Shown: positions 49,510 to 59,840, counted from the stretch's first letter. The stretch is 64,000 bases of DNA from Formivibrio sp. (GCA_031291275.1 JARLJJ010000107.1:1-64000), one strand, 5' to 3'. The notes: a model not told the origin generated them from the letters alone. Made by a program: numbers and translations.

Positions 49510-50219
49510 ATACAGGAACGCTCTATCTGATCCCGACGCCGCTCGGTGGCGACCGTCTGGAAGCCATCCTGCCAGCAGATACCTTAGTACTTGCCCGGCG
49601 ACTGACCTATTTCATTGTCGAAGCACCCAAAACTGCCCGCGCGCATCTTAAGCTGTTCGGCACCGCTCACGAATTGCGCTCACTGTCGATGCAGGAGCTT
49701 AACGAGCACACCAAAAGTGACGATCTCGAAGGATTGCTTGCACCCTTGTTCGCTGGAAACGATGTTGGCCTGATGTCTGAAGCTGGCTGCCCTGGCGTGG
49801 CCGACCCAGGCGCCAATCTGGTCCGCCTGGCGCACGCCCGGGGCATTCGCGTCGCTCCGCTGGTCGGCCCGTCATCGATCCTGCTTGCACTGATGGCCTC
49901 AGGCGCCAGCGGCCAGCAGTTCCGCTTCAACGGCTATCTGCCCGCACAAGATCCAGCACGCAGCGAAGCCATTCGCCGCCTTGAAGCTGATTCGCACAAA
50001 CTGAAGCAGGCCGAAATTTTCATTGAAACACCCTATCGCAACCCTGCGCTGTTCGCGACGCTGCTCGCATCCGCACGGCCCTCAACTCTACTGACACTAG
50101 CCTGTGACATAACCCTGCCCAGCGAATTCATCCGCAGCCAAACTATTGCGCAATGGAAGAAAACAGCTCCGCCCGATATCAACAAACGTCCAACTGTCTT
50201 CGTGCTATTTGCCAGTTGA
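49506..50219 (+). CDS. RsmI-like tetrapyrrole-methylase-fold SAM methyltransferase
   Basis: This 237-residue protein is like RsmI, which 2'-O-methylates C1402 of 16S rRNA, but it is about 50 residues shorter and has GLMSEAGCPGVADPG where RsmI has the SDAGTP-type loop. It begins LYLIPTPLGGD and contains VGPSSILLALMASG and IFIETPYRN. Such short paralogues commonly follow maf in betaproteobacteria; their substrate is not known. Coupling to maf is by a four-base overlap. I therefore do not assign rsmI. Confidence 0.85.
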   Translation: MNTGTLYLIPTPLGGDRLEAILPADTLVLARRLTYFIVEAPKTARAHLKLFGTAHELRSLSMQELNEHTKSDDLEGLLAPLFAGNDVGLMSEAGCPGVADPGANLVRLAHARGIRVAPLVGPSSILLALMASGASGQQFRFNGYLPAQDPARSEAIRRLEADSHKLKQAEIFIETPYRNPALFATLLASARPSTLLTLACDITLPSEFIRSQTIAQWKKTAPPDINKRPTVFVLFAS

Positions 50220-50265
50220 AATAGCCGCAGATACCATGCGGGTATTTCCATCGGGGACTGGCGCC

Positions 50266-50841
50266 ATGTCATTGCTTATATTCTTGGGCTTGATTGCTGT
50301 AGCAATGCTGTACTTGATCACGATTTACAACAACCTGGTCCAACTGAAGCATAACGTAACCAAGTCTTGGTCCAATATCGATGTGCTGCTGAAGCAGCGT
50401 CATGACGAGCTCCCCAAGCTAGTGGAAACCTGCAAACAGTACATGCAGTTTGAGCAGGCAACGCTGGAAAAAGTGATGCAAGCCCGTGCTGGCGTAGCCA
50501 GTGCCCGCGAGACTAAGAACATTGGCGCGCTGGGTGCTGCCGAAACCGCCTTGCGAGCAGGAATCGGCGCACTCGTTGCGACAGTAGAAGCCTATCCTGA
50601 ACTCAAAGCTAACGAAAATTTCCAATTTCTCATTGCCCGCATCACCGAACTGGAAAATTCCATCGCCGACCGGCGCGAGTTTTATAACGAAACCGTCAAC
50701 CTCAACAATGTCCGCATTGAGCAATTTCCCGATGTAGTCATTGCCCGCTTCTTTAGCTTTGATGCCGTCCAGCTGCTGCAATTCACCGCCAATGATCGCA
50801 GAGATCCCGATCTGTCATCTCTATTTGCATCCAAATCGTGA
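50266..50841 (+). CDS. lemA: LemA-family protein
   Basis: This 191-residue protein has one N-terminal membrane segment (LLIFLGLIAVAMLYLITIY) and then the LemA helical domain: YNNLVQLKHNVTKSWSNIDVLLKQRHDELPKL and REFYNETVNLNNVRIEQFPDVVIARFF. The function is unknown, although LemA proteins are often linked to membrane stress. The ATG at 50266 is preferred; another at 50236 lies ten codons upstream. It overlaps the GIDE-domain gene (GTGA), a common pairing in proteobacteria. Confidence 0.88.
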   Translation: MSLLIFLGLIAVAMLYLITIYNNLVQLKHNVTKSWSNIDVLLKQRHDELPKLVETCKQYMQFEQATLEKVMQARAGVASARETKNIGALGAAETALRAGIGALVATVEAYPELKANENFQFLIARITELENSIADRREFYNETVNLNNVRIEQFPDVVIARFFSFDAVQLLQFTANDRRDPDLSSLFASKS

Positions 50842-51758
50842 TTCGGCCGCACTCGCTGCAACAAGCCCAAGGCGTACTGGTATCCACCCCCATGCCAGCA
50901 CTGGTTCTGCCTTTTGTTGCCTGGCAAGTTGGCACACTGAAAAGCTGGTCGCTTTGTTTGGGCATTTTATGTGTCATCAGCACCATTGGCTGGTTTACCA
51001 ATGAGCGCCGCCGCCGTGCCATTGCCAATACCCCCACAGCCAAAATCAGCTCCGCACCGCAAGGCTATGTAGAACTGATCGGACGGGCACGCCTTGCCGG
51101 AGATCCGGTCATGAGTCCAATCAGCGGCCTGCCTTGCTCTTGGTATCGCTGCCTCACTGAACGCGCCAATCAAGACAACCGGGGCAGTTATGAATATGTC
51201 AGCACGGATGAGAGCGACCAATTTATCTTGCTCGCCGATGGTAGCGGTGAAGTGCTAATTGATCCAGATGAGGCACAGATCGAAGTCGCCAATCGATCCA
51301 TCCACACGCAGGGTGACTATCGCTACACAGAATGGCTAATTCTGCCAGGGCAGCCCCTTTTCGCACTTGGTGAATTTGCTTCAGTCCGCGGGGACGAGAA
51401 TCTCGATTTCCGTCAGGATGTTTCGCTGCGCCTGACACAGATGAAAAAAGACAAATCCGAACTGCTACGACGCTTTGACAAAAACCACGACGGCGAAGTC
51501 GATCTCACCGAATGGGAAGCAGCACGCAGTGCGGCCGAAACTGAAGTCACCAACGAATATCGAGCCGAATACTCTACCAGCGCCACCAATATCTTGCGCC
51601 GCCCCGCTGACAAAAGCCTCTTTCTGGTAACCACGCGCGACTTGGACCGTCAATTGCTACGCTATCGTTTGTGGCGCTGGTTTCATCTGATCGTTCTTGT
51701 TTGCTCCTTACAGACTCTCTGGTTATTGCAGCATCACCCATTATGGCTAGGCCATTGA
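50838..51758 (+). CDS. GIDE-domain membrane protein with an EF-hand
   Basis: This 306-residue protein has two N-terminal hydrophobic stretches (about 19-52), a soluble middle part with the GIDE pattern (YVELIGRARLAGDPVMSPISGLPCSWYRCL) and a final membrane segment near residues 280-300. GIDE is the domain of mitochondrial MUL1/MAPL, but here the C-terminal RING finger is missing. At 214-225 a canonical EF-hand loop (DKNHDGEVDLTE) is inserted in the region before the last membrane segment, which is consistent with calcium binding. The start is GTG, sharing bases with the lemA stop. The role is unknown. Confidence 0.82.
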   Translation: MIRPHSLQQAQGVLVSTPMPALVLPFVAWQVGTLKSWSLCLGILCVISTIGWFTNERRRRAIANTPTAKISSAPQGYVELIGRARLAGDPVMSPISGLPCSWYRCLTERANQDNRGSYEYVSTDESDQFILLADGSGEVLIDPDEAQIEVANRSIHTQGDYRYTEWLILPGQPLFALGEFASVRGDENLDFRQDVSLRLTQMKKDKSELLRRFDKNHDGEVDLTEWEAARSAAETEVTNEYRAEYSTSATNILRRPADKSLFLVTTRDLDRQLLRYRLWRWFHLIVLVCSLQTLWLLQHHPLWLGH

Positions 51759-51919
51759 TCCAGCTTTAGAATATCTCATCACAAGATCCCACGACATTCA
51801 GCCATCTGACAGCACCCCAAGCACAATCCATCATTCTGCTAATTGAGCATTACACAACAATCACATTGTTGTTTATCAAAAACTTACGCGAATCACACCC
51901 TGCAAAACGTAACAATTCT

Positions 51920-51966
51920 TTGCGCACTACAAAAAAAAACTCATATAATCCGCTGGTCGGACCAGC
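51920..51966 (+). promoter_or_regulatory. Promoter with FadR/GntR-type operator for the aldose epimerase
   Basis: TTGCGC (51920-51925) and TATAAT (51944-51949) are 18 bp apart. Two bases after the -10 box is GCTGGTCGGACCAGC (51952-51966), a perfect inverted repeat around one base. It matches the TGGTC-N-GACCA core known for FadR-subfamily GntR regulators. Position over the start site suggests repression. No GntR gene is in the window. Confidence 0.6.
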
Positions 51967-52023
51967 AGTCCAGTTTTATGCGATCCGAACAACCCAAAAT
52001 CAAAACATTTGCAGGAGAGAAGT

Positions 52024-53265
52024 ATGAGGAAGGCAATCAAGGTTATGGGCTTGGCAGCGACCAGCGCATTGATGTTCGCACCGCACCTGGCATTTAGTGC
52101 CGCCAAGGCTGCAACAATGGCCCAACCGGCTTATGTAGAACTTCGCGCCGCAGACTTCCAAAAAGAAGTGGATGGCAAGAAAGTGGACCTCTACACGATC
52201 AAGAACAAAAATGGCATGGTCGTCAAAATCACCAACTACGGCGCACGAGTCGAACAGGTTCTGGTTCCTGATCGCAAGGGCAAACTGGGTGACGTTGCTC
52301 AAGGCTACGAAACTATCGATCAGGTCATGGGTGGTCAAGGCTCCATGGGTGCATTCATTGGTCGCTATGCTAACCGTATTGCCAATGGGGCTTTCACGCT
52401 CGATGGAACGGAATACAAGCTCGCCATCAACGATCTTTCCACACCACCTGCTCCGCCACGCCAAAACACCCTGCATGGGGGCAAGAAAGGTTCCCGTTTT
52501 GTTGTCTTTGATGCCAAGCAGCTTTCCGATAGCGCCGTACAGATGAGTATTCTGTTCAAGGATGGCGAAGAAGGCTTCCCTGGCGATTTGCCGGTACGCG
52601 TTGTCTACGCAGTGAACGACAAGAATGAACTGTCGATCACTTACGATGCAGTAGCTGCCAACAAGAAAACCGTCGCCAACTTTACCGGTCACACATTCTG
52701 GAATCTGTCTGGAGATCTGGGCTCCTTGATCGAAGATCATGTTCTCACGATCAATTCCAACAAGGTTCTTGATGTCTCGCCCGCACTGGTACCCAACGGC
52801 CAGATCCGCGATGTTGCCGATACCCCCCTGGATTTCCGCAAACCCAAAGCCATCGGCAAAGACATCAAAGCCGACTACGATTTGCTCAAGGCTGGTGGCG
52901 GTTATGACAACCACTTCATCGTGAACCAGAAAACACCGGGCGAAATGACATTTGATGCGCGCGTGATGGATCCGAAGTCCGGTCGCGTTATGGAAATCTG
53001 GTCCACCGAGCCCGGCATCCAGCTTTATTCCGGCAATTTCCTGGAAGGCAAGATTCCACGCGACATGGGTAAAGGTTCTACTGTTTATCCATTCCGCAGT
53101 GCATTTGCCATGGAACCGTCGCATTACCCGGATTCCGTCAACCACCCGGAATTCCCGACCACCGTCATCAACCCGGGCGAATGGTACAGCGGCAAAATCG
53201 TCTACAAGTTCTCGGTGGACAAGGGCATGAAAAAAGCTGTGGCAAAAACCGTGGCCAAAAAGTAA
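52024..53265 (+). CDS. Secreted aldose 1-epimerase (mutarotase)
   Basis: The enzyme interconverts alpha and beta anomers of hexoses. The 413-residue protein has a signal peptide (residues 1-30, ending near AFSAAKA) and the mutarotase fold: TNYGARVEQVLVPDRKG, GRYANRI, HGGKKG, the catalytic His of NFTGHTFWNLSG, GYDNHF, and the catalytic Glu in FAMEPSHYPDS. A basic Lys/Ala tail ends the protein. The periplasmic location suggests sugar conversion before uptake. The ATG at 52024 follows AGGAGAGAAGT. It stands alone with its own promoter and operator and a bidirectional terminator; no gal genes are near. Confidence 0.9.
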   Translation: MRKAIKVMGLAATSALMFAPHLAFSAAKAATMAQPAYVELRAADFQKEVDGKKVDLYTIKNKNGMVVKITNYGARVEQVLVPDRKGKLGDVAQGYETIDQVMGGQGSMGAFIGRYANRIANGAFTLDGTEYKLAINDLSTPPAPPRQNTLHGGKKGSRFVVFDAKQLSDSAVQMSILFKDGEEGFPGDLPVRVVYAVNDKNELSITYDAVAANKKTVANFTGHTFWNLSGDLGSLIEDHVLTINSNKVLDVSPALVPNGQIRDVADTPLDFRKPKAIGKDIKADYDLLKAGGGYDNHFIVNQKTPGEMTFDARVMDPKSGRVMEIWSTEPGIQLYSGNFLEGKIPRDMGKGSTVYPFRSAFAMEPSHYPDSVNHPEFPTTVINPGEWYSGKIVYKFSVDKGMKKAVAKTVAKK

Positions 53266-53285
53266 CGCAGAAAAACACGTTGCAA

Positions 53286-53316
53286 AAAAAGGGAAGCACG
53301 CTGTGCTTCCCTTTTT
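53286..53316. terminator. Bidirectional terminator between the epimerase gene and argJ
   Basis: A perfect 14-bp stem (53286-53299 with 53303-53316) has an A run on the left and a T run on the right, so it can end both convergent transcripts. Confidence 0.92.
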
Positions 53317-53330
53317 CTTCGCAGATTAGT

Positions 53331-54560
53331 TTAGCTACGATAATCCGCATTAATTTTCACATAGTCATAGGAAAAATCGCAGGTCCAGACCGTGGCGTTT
53401 TCCACACCGCGATTAAGCTTTACCGTGATAGTAATTTCCGGCTTGTTCATCACGCGCTGACCGTCTTCTTCCTTGTAACTGGCGACCCGGCCACCATCCT
53501 TGGCCACAAGTACGTCATCCAGCCAGACCTCCAGCGTATTCACATCAAGATTCTCCACATTTGAATAGCCAATAGCACAGAGAATACGACCGAGATTGGG
53601 ATCAGAAGCAAAGAACGCCGTTTTGATCAACGGGGAGCGTCCGATCGCATAACCGACGGCCTTACACTCCTCGCGAGTATTACCACCTTCCACATTGATG
53701 GTCATGAACTTGGTGGCGCCTTCTCCATCACGAATAATTGCCTGCGCCAGCGTTTGTGAAATAGCAGTAATGGCATCGCGCAGGACCAGATAGTCGACAC
53801 TATCTTGCTCGGTAATTTCAGCATTTCCTGCCTTGCCGGTTGCGATCAAGATAAATGAATCGTTGGTCGAAGTATCGCCGTCAACGGTAATCGAGTTGAA
53901 CGAGCGGTCTGCTGCATATTTCACCAATTCTTGTAGTAATGGCTGACTGATCGCAGCGTCGCAGGCAACATAACCAAGCATGGTGGCCATATTCGGGTGA
54001 ATCATGCCCGCGCCCTTGGAGATACCCGTGATCGAAACCGTTTTTCCATCGATCGGCACCTGCTTCGATGCTGCCTTCGGTGCAGTATCGGTGGTCATGA
54101 TCGCGTTAGCCGCCTCGACCCAGTGGGCAGGAGCCAGATCGGCAATCGCTTCGGGCAAGGCGGCAATAATCTTGTCAGCGGGCAACGGCTCCAAAATTAC
54201 ACCCGTGGAGAATGGCAGCACCTGTTCTGGAGCAATAGCCATTTTTTCGGCCAAAGCAGTACAGATGCTACGAGCGCGCTTTTCGCCATCCAGGCCCGTG
54301 CCGGCATTGGCGTTACCGGTGTTAACCACCAGCGCGCGGATTGGCCTGGTGCCGGCAAGAAATTCGCGACACAGTCGAACCGGTGCGGCGCAGAAACGGT
54401 TCTGGGTGAACACCCCTGCCGCGCGACTTCCTTCTGCCAATTGCATCACCAATACATCCTTGCGACCGGGCGTTTTGACACCAGCGGAACCGATACCAAG
54501 CATCACACCTGGAATAGGATAAAGTTGTGCGGGGTTGAGCGGGGGCAGATTAACAGGCAT
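53331..54560 (-). CDS. argJ: Bifunctional ornithine acetyltransferase / N-acetylglutamate synthase
   Basis: ArgJ recycles the acetyl group in arginine synthesis and, in the bifunctional type, also makes N-acetylglutamate. The 409-residue precursor is cleaved before Thr193 in [11 protein letters not shown] to give the alpha and beta chains. [12 protein letters not shown] before it and [18 protein letters not shown] and SDPNLGRIL after it fit the family. The start at 54560 follows AAAGG. It is monocistronic. Whether both activities are present is not shown by the sequence alone. Confidence 0.95.
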   Translation of the reverse strand: MPVNLPPLNPAQLYPIPGVMLGIGSAGVKTPGRKDVLVMQLAEGSRAAGVFTQNRFCAAPVRLCREFLAGTRPIRALVVNTGNANAGTGLDGEKRARSICTALAEKMAIAPEQVLPFSTGVILEPLPADKIIAALPEAIADLAPAHWVEAANAIMTTDTAPKAASKQVPIDGKTVSITGISKGAGMIHPNMATMLGYVACDAAISQPLLQELVKYAADRSFNSITVDGDTSTNDSFILIATGKAGNAEITEQDSVDYLVLRDAITAISQTLAQAIIRDGEGATKFMTINVEGGNTREECKAVGYAIGRSPLIKTAFFASDPNLGRILCAIGYSNVENLDVNTLEVWLDDVLVAKDGGRVASYKEEDGQRVMNKPEITITVKLNRGVENATVWTCDFSYDYVKINADYRS

Positions 54561-54644
54561 GGCAAAGACCTTTGACGGGCGACGTTCACAATAAGGCTGT
54601 GATTTTAACCCGAATAGTTTTGCTTAGGGGTGCAAGCAGTTGCC

Positions 54645-54672
54645 GCAAAAAAGCCGGCACCAGGCCGGCTTT
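54645..54672 (-). terminator. Intrinsic terminator of the second chemoreceptor gene
   Basis: AAAGCCGGC (54650-54658) pairs with GCCGGCTTT (54664-54672), followed on the minus strand by a run of T. Confidence 0.88.
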
Positions 54673-54687
54673 AAACTCGAACGTTCC

Positions 54688-56316
54688 TCAGAGCTTGAAT
54701 CTTGCTGCAGTTTGATGCAGATCCTTTGCCAAATCATCCAACTGCCGAACTTGATCATGGGCAGAATGAACAGCGGCATCCGACTCTTCCACCATCTGGG
54801 CGATACGTTCAATGTTCCCGGCAATGCTGTTACTTGCCTGGCTTTGTTCATGTGCTGCACCGGCCACCTCACGTGTCTTTTCCAACGTAGCGCGTGCGCC
54901 ACTGTTGATCTCCCGAAGGGCACCGGCAGCTTTCTCAGTCAGCTCGACACCGAGCGCCACCTGTCCACGCACACTGTCCATTTGTGCAGCAGCCAGATCC
55001 GTATCGTTCTGAATTCCCCGAATAGTGTGGGTAATTTCTTGCGTTGCCCCCGCCGTGCGCTCCGCCAGTTTGCGTACTTCGTCGGCGACTACGGCAAAAC
55101 CACGCCCTTGCTCTCCTGCACGCGCGGCTTCAATCGCAGCATTCAGTGCCAACAGATTCGTCTGGTCGGCAATTTCCTTGATCACCCGGCTCATGCCATC
55201 GATCTCGCGCGACCGATCCACCAAGCTGCGAATCAAATCAGCAGCACCTGTCACTCCCGTGGCAATCTGGCGAATTTCATCGGCAGCATCTCCTGCAAGC
55301 TGCTCACCGTGAGTTGCCAAATCAACGGCTGTGCGCGAGTTTGCCTCGGTATCGCGCGCACTTTCAGAAATATGGTTAATACTGACCGTCATTTGCTCAA
55401 TGGCCGCAGCCGTTGAGGAAGTGGCTTCCGCAGTCATGCGCGCGCCTTGGCTGACCTGATCCATTTCCTCCGTCAACTCACTGGCTGAACTTGCCAACAA
55501 CCTGGAAGCCTTGCCAAACCGTTCAACCATTGCACGCAAACCGTCCTGCATGGTACGCATCGAACCCAACAGGCTTTCGGCCCGTCCTCCGTCAATCTGG
55601 CGCGAAAGATCACCACCAGCGACACCCGTGGCAATTTGCGCAGCATATTGTGGCTCGCCACCCAGCTCTTCCAGAATTGATTTGGCAATCCGTGATGCCG
55701 TAAAAACAATCGCGATCAGCAGCGTGGCGATAATACCCAGGCCCTGCCAGAGTTGCACATAAAATGCTCGATTGACGTCATCGACATAGACCCCTGTGCC
55801 GACTGCCCATTGCCATGGAGCAAAACCAGTCACATAACTTATCTTGGGTACTGGCGTGTCCGATCCGGGGCGTGGATATAGGTATGCAATGTCTGCTCCC
55901 CCTTTCTTTCCAGCATCCACGATGCTATCCCACAGCAGATTGCCTAGAGGGTCCTTCTTGCCAAGCATGACTTGCCCTTCCAATTCCGGCTTAACGGGAA
56001 CAAGGATAGCTTTGCCGTCAAAATCGTAGATAAAAAAGTAGTCGTTGGCACCGTACCGCATCGTGCGAATAGCTTCTTTTGCCTGAGTCTGCGCTTCGTT
56101 CTGACTCAGCTTTCCGCTTTGCTGTAGCTGATAGAAATGGTCGATCAAGCCCTGAATGGATTCAGTCAAGTTCTTGACCCGCATCTTGTGCAACTCAAGT
56201 TGCGCCGAACGCTGTGAATACAGTTGCTCGCCGCCCAAAATCAGCATTCCGAACAAGGCAAGTGCAATAACCAGCAACAAGCGTGCCTTCAAGGTCATCG
56301 TGGAAAATTTGAACAT
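54688..56316 (-). CDS. Methyl-accepting chemotaxis protein with single-Cache sensor
   Basis: This 542-residue chemoreceptor has TM1 at about 10-28, a periplasmic sCache_2-type domain at about 30-185 ([27 protein letters not shown] and [16 protein letters not shown] are typical), TM2 at about 188-209, HAMP and a signalling domain. The hairpin tip, [20 protein letters not shown] with [18 protein letters not shown], is intact. sCache_2 receptors often respond to small carboxylates, but the ligand here is unknown. No CheR-binding pentapeptide is seen at the C-terminus. Its start is near another ATG at residue 7. Confidence 0.93.
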   Translation of the reverse strand: MFKFSTMTLKARLLLVIALALFGMLILGGEQLYSQRSAQLELHKMRVKNLTESIQGLIDHFYQLQQSGKLSQNEAQTQAKEAIRTMRYGANDYFFIYDFDGKAILVPVKPELEGQVMLGKKDPLGNLLWDSIVDAGKKGGADIAYLYPRPGSDTPVPKISYVTGFAPWQWAVGTGVYVDDVNRAFYVQLWQGLGIIATLLIAIVFTASRIAKSILEELGGEPQYAAQIATGVAGGDLSRQIDGGRAESLLGSMRTMQDGLRAMVERFGKASRLLASSASELTEEMDQVSQGARMTAEATSSTAAAIEQMTVSINHISESARDTEANSRTAVDLATHGEQLAGDAADEIRQIATGVTGAADLIRSLVDRSREIDGMSRVIKEIADQTNLLALNAAIEAARAGEQGRGFAVVADEVRKLAERTAGATQEITHTIRGIQNDTDLAAAQMDSVRGQVALGVELTEKAAGALREINSGARATLEKTREVAGAAHEQSQASNSIAGNIERIAQMVEESDAAVHSAHDQVRQLDDLAKDLHQTAARFKL

Positions 56317-56410
56317 ATCGGACTTTGCAGACTTGAAGTATCTAAGACTTCATCATAGCTCATGGATTTCTTACCGAGCCGCAACGTTCCACATCTGTCT
56401 TCTTGGGTAA

Positions 56411-57442
56411 TTACTGCATCAAATCCAGCAAACGTCGCACCGGCGCAGGCAGGCCCAAAGTTTGCGCATCGATCAAACTGAACCAGTCAGTTTGAGTATC
56501 GGCCACGCTGATTGCATGCTGAACCCATCCAGTCAAGGGCATGATAGTCAGGCGAAAATGGGTGAAAACGTGGATAAAATCTGCTGCTGCCGGTTCGAAC
56601 TCAATATCAATACCGAAACGTTGACGGCATATTGCCGCAGCGGAAAGCGTATCTGTTGTTTCGGGAAGGCTCCATAGCCCTCCCCATATGCCCGCAGGGG
56701 GACGGCGCTCCAGCAGGATTTGATCTTCATACCGGATCATCAACAATACGACATGGCGCTCCGGCAAGGTCTTCCTTGACTTGGATGTTGGCAATACGGC
56801 TTGTTGATCTGTCGCCAGCGCTACACAGTCGGTTGCCAGCGGACAATTCCCACAACTGGGCTTGCTGCGCGTACAGATCAAGCTACCCAAATCCATCAAG
56901 CCCTGGGTATAAGTCTCGACATTGCCTGGCGGCAATAATGATTCAGCCAGTTGCCACAACCGGTTTTCCACCACCAGCTCACCAGGCCAACCGGGTATGC
57001 CGGCCCAGCGCGTCAGCACCCGTTTCACATTGCCATCCAGAATCGCCGCCCTTGCTCCAAATGAAAAAGTGGCAATAGCAGCGGCAGTAGAACGGCCCAC
57101 GCCAGGCAATTCGATGAGTTCCACCGGACTTGACGGGAATGCGCCTGAAAAACGGGACATGATGAGCTGCGCGGCACGATGCAGATTGCGTGCACGACTG
57201 TAGTAACCCAGCCCACTCCAGGCGGCAAGCACGTCATCCTGCGATGCGGCCGCCAGACTAGCCACATCAGGGAAACGTTCGATAAAGCGAAAAAAATAAG
57301 GGATAACTGTTACGACCTGGGTTTGCTGAAGCATGACCTCAGACAACCAGACGAAATAGGGATTGGTCACTTGCCAAGGCAAATCATGCCGGCCATGCCG
57401 ACGCTGCCAAACGATCAGGCGCTCGGCAAACGAAACCGTCAC
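56411..57442 (-). CDS. mutY: Adenine DNA glycosylase
   Basis: MutY removes adenine mispaired with 8-oxoguanine. The 343-residue protein has the catalytic Glu35 (LSEVMLQQTQV), the HhH motif LPGVGRSTAAAI, the catalytic Asp136 (ILDGNVKRVL), the [4Fe-4S] ligands Cys190, Cys197, Cys200 and Cys206 (C-x6-C-x2-C-x5-C), and a C-terminal NUDIX-like part. All active-site residues are present. Its ATG overlaps the asmA-family gene's stop (ATGA), so the two are co-translated. Confidence 0.96.
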   Translation of the reverse strand: MTVSFAERLIVWQRRHGRHDLPWQVTNPYFVWLSEVMLQQTQVVTVIPYFFRFIERFPDVASLAAASQDDVLAAWSGLGYYSRARNLHRAAQLIMSRFSGAFPSSPVELIELPGVGRSTAAAIATFSFGARAAILDGNVKRVLTRWAGIPGWPGELVVENRLWQLAESLLPPGNVETYTQGLMDLGSLICTRSKPSCGNCPLATDCVALATDQQAVLPTSKSRKTLPERHVVLLMIRYEDQILLERRPPAGIWGGLWSLPETTDTLSAAAICRQRFGIDIEFEPAAADFIHVFTHFRLTIMPLTGWVQHAISVADTQTDWFSLIDAQTLGLPAPVRRLLDLMQ

Positions 57443-59691
57443 TTTTTCTTCCGCACAGGTCGTGCAACCGATTTTGAGGCTGGTTTAACCGGATGTTTTT
57501 TGGTCGAAACCGGTTTGGCTTCTGCCGCCTTTTTCCGCGCCAGAAGTTGCTCCTTGAGCGAAGCATAATCCACCTTGTACTCAGGGGAAGCGAGCAAACC
57601 GGAAAACTGAATGGGCAGAGTTAGGCCGACCAGATCGGATAGTTCCGGCACCTTAGGATTGGCGCTAGCTTTGACCAGGTAATCCAAGGTGCCAGAACCT
57701 AGATCAACCACACCACTGCCTACCAGCTTGAGCACGCCAGCAGACATATTCAAATCACTGTTGCTGGCCACGCCATGCTTGAGTGACAGGGAAGCATTTA
57801 ACTCGCTGAAGTGCGTACGGGCATTCAGATTGGCGGGTTGCGCTGTAGCTTGCCCACCCATTTGCTTGAGCTGATTTGCAGCTGCGCGCAATACTGCCTC
57901 GACATCGATCCCGCGAATAGCGCCTTTTCGTAGTTGAACGCGCACATTACCGCCAGCGGTACGACGCAAATCTGACAATTTCTTGCCCACTGCAGCCACA
58001 TCCAGATCAAGGAAACCGCGCCCTTCGAAACGACTGGTTGCCAGCACGTCCGCCAACAAAGGATTGATATTCATGTCGGAAAGTTTCTGCTGCAAATGGA
58101 AAACCGGCACATGACGACTGGCGTCGACTTCGGCTCGCCCGGTCAACTGTCCTTCGTAGATCGTGGCAGAAAGAGGGTCCAATACCATCTTGCGTTTGGT
58201 CGCTGCCAATTTAAAAGCCAGATTATTGATATGCAGCTTTTGTAGTATCAGCTCTCCGATCCTGACCGAACCTTCCGCTTCCAACCGGTTGAGCCACCAT
58301 AAATCAAAAGGCTCTTCCTGATCCATCACTTTGGCATTGGCAGCCACGGCAGGCAAATAAGGAGAAAGGTCGAGTTTGGCGAGATCAAGATCGACCTTGT
58401 AATGCGGCGAGACAAAATCATCCAAATGCAACCTGGTATTAATCGGAGCATGATCGAGGGTCCCGCGACTGGCGAGATCCAACGCTTCCTGGCGCAAGTC
58501 CAGTAGTCCCTCACCCTGCAAATCGAAGGGGATCGCACCACGTGGAAGACTGCGGTTGCCATAACTGCCTGTTAGCCGATAGCCAGGCAAAACGAATTGC
58601 ACCCCACGACGAAGCTCCAGCGGGCTGGCAAAAGCCAATGTCAGATTTTGGTACGGACTCCCCACTTTCACGTCAATTCGCGCCGAATCGGCACGCAATA
58701 AGGATTGCTGCGCCCCAGCCAAAGCGGGTACTTCGATCTTTGCAGAAACATTGCCATTCGGACTTTCCATGGCAGCATTCAGCTTGAGTCGATTAAGTGC
58801 CAAATAAGTCCCATGAAGGCCGATTTCAGGCAAATCAAGATCGAGTTTCCACTTTTGCTCAGCGCGCACGATTTCGCCGTTGAGCTTGAGTTCTCCCCCG
58901 GTCAACCTTAACGGTTGCCAGCCATAGATAAGATTGCCAGTCGCTGTCAAATTGCCTTGGCTAATACGCAATTCCGGTGCGCTATCCCCCAATTGAGCCA
59001 AGTTTAGCTTGAGATCCGCCACCAGCAGTCGGCGCTCCTGCTCGTTGTAGCGCATGGCCGCATCGACTTTAAGCTGGCCTTGCCAGTAGGCTGGCTGCCC
59101 TTGTTTGCCGACGAGCAAGCCACCCGCAACTGTCAATTTCCCATTTTTTGGATCAGCAAGATTCCTTAGATGAAGATCCAATTGTGAAAGCGTGACCGTA
59201 TTGCCAAGAAATTCGTCTGACAATCCCAACTCGGCCGATTTGAAATGCAATTCTTCCAGATCAAAATGCAGTCCTTGATCTTCCTTGCTCTGGGTCAGCA
59301 AATCCTCGAAGTTCAAGGAACCATCTTCGTGGCGCAAAACAGTGATCTTGGGTTTGTCGAATTCAAGCTCACGCACCACAACCTCCCCGCGTGAAATCAG
59401 GGGCCAAACTGCGAGACCCACGCGAGCTTTATTGAAATGCGCAAAAACGGCAGGGCTGGCTGGCTCGGTCAGGGAAGCCTCACCCAATAACAAGGCAGGA
59501 CGAGGCAGCAGCACAAAACGTACGCTTCCCTGAATATTCAGCGAACGCTGGGTATCGCGGGCGACACGCGCTGCCAACTCTGTCCGCAGCAGGTCCAGCG
59601 GAACAAAATAGGGCACCACCCCCGCCAACATGACCAGGACAATGCAGAGTAGCAATACGATTCGAAAGGGACGATTGTGGCGCCAGTCCAT
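57439..59691 (-). CDS. AsmA-family envelope protein
   Basis: This 750-residue protein has one N-terminal membrane segment (FRIVLLLCIVLVMLAGVVPYFV) and a long beta-rich periplasmic body with the AsmA repeats: SLNIQGSVRFVLLPRPALLLG near the N-terminus, and a C-terminal AsmA_2 part (FEGRGFLDLDVAAVGKKLSDLRRTAGG and LVGSGVVDLGSGTLDYLVKA). Relatives such as AsmA, TamB and YhdP are thought to bridge the envelope for lipid transport. The extreme C-terminus is a Lys/Pro-rich tail. It is coupled to mutY, a pairing common in betaproteobacteria, though no joint function is known. Confidence 0.87.
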   Translation of the reverse strand: MDWRHNRPFRIVLLLCIVLVMLAGVVPYFVPLDLLRTELAARVARDTQRSLNIQGSVRFVLLPRPALLLGEASLTEPASPAVFAHFNKARVGLAVWPLISRGEVVVRELEFDKPKITVLRHEDGSLNFEDLLTQSKEDQGLHFDLEELHFKSAELGLSDEFLGNTVTLSQLDLHLRNLADPKNGKLTVAGGLLVGKQGQPAYWQGQLKVDAAMRYNEQERRLLVADLKLNLAQLGDSAPELRISQGNLTATGNLIYGWQPLRLTGGELKLNGEIVRAEQKWKLDLDLPEIGLHGTYLALNRLKLNAAMESPNGNVSAKIEVPALAGAQQSLLRADSARIDVKVGSPYQNLTLAFASPLELRRGVQFVLPGYRLTGSYGNRSLPRGAIPFDLQGEGLLDLRQEALDLASRGTLDHAPINTRLHLDDFVSPHYKVDLDLAKLDLSPYLPAVAANAKVMDQEEPFDLWWLNRLEAEGSVRIGELILQKLHINNLAFKLAATKRKMVLDPLSATIYEGQLTGRAEVDASRHVPVFHLQQKLSDMNINPLLADVLATSRFEGRGFLDLDVAAVGKKLSDLRRTAGGNVRVQLRKGAIRGIDVEAVLRAAANQLKQMGGQATAQPANLNARTHFSELNASLSLKHGVASNSDLNMSAGVLKLVGSGVVDLGSGTLDYLVKASANPKVPELSDLVGLTLPIQFSGLLASPEYKVDYASLKEQLLARKKAAEAKPVSTKKHPVKPASKSVARPVRKKK

Positions 59692-59840
59692 ACTTACCGT
59701 CAGGCTAAATTTTGAATCAAAGGATTATGCGCAGGTTGACCGGAAAATCAAAGTGTTCCTTTCCCTTGCCAATTGCTGAAAACTTTGCCTGTCTGGGAAA
59801 GCAGTCCACGATGCAAGGAAATTCCAATTCCCCCACAGCT

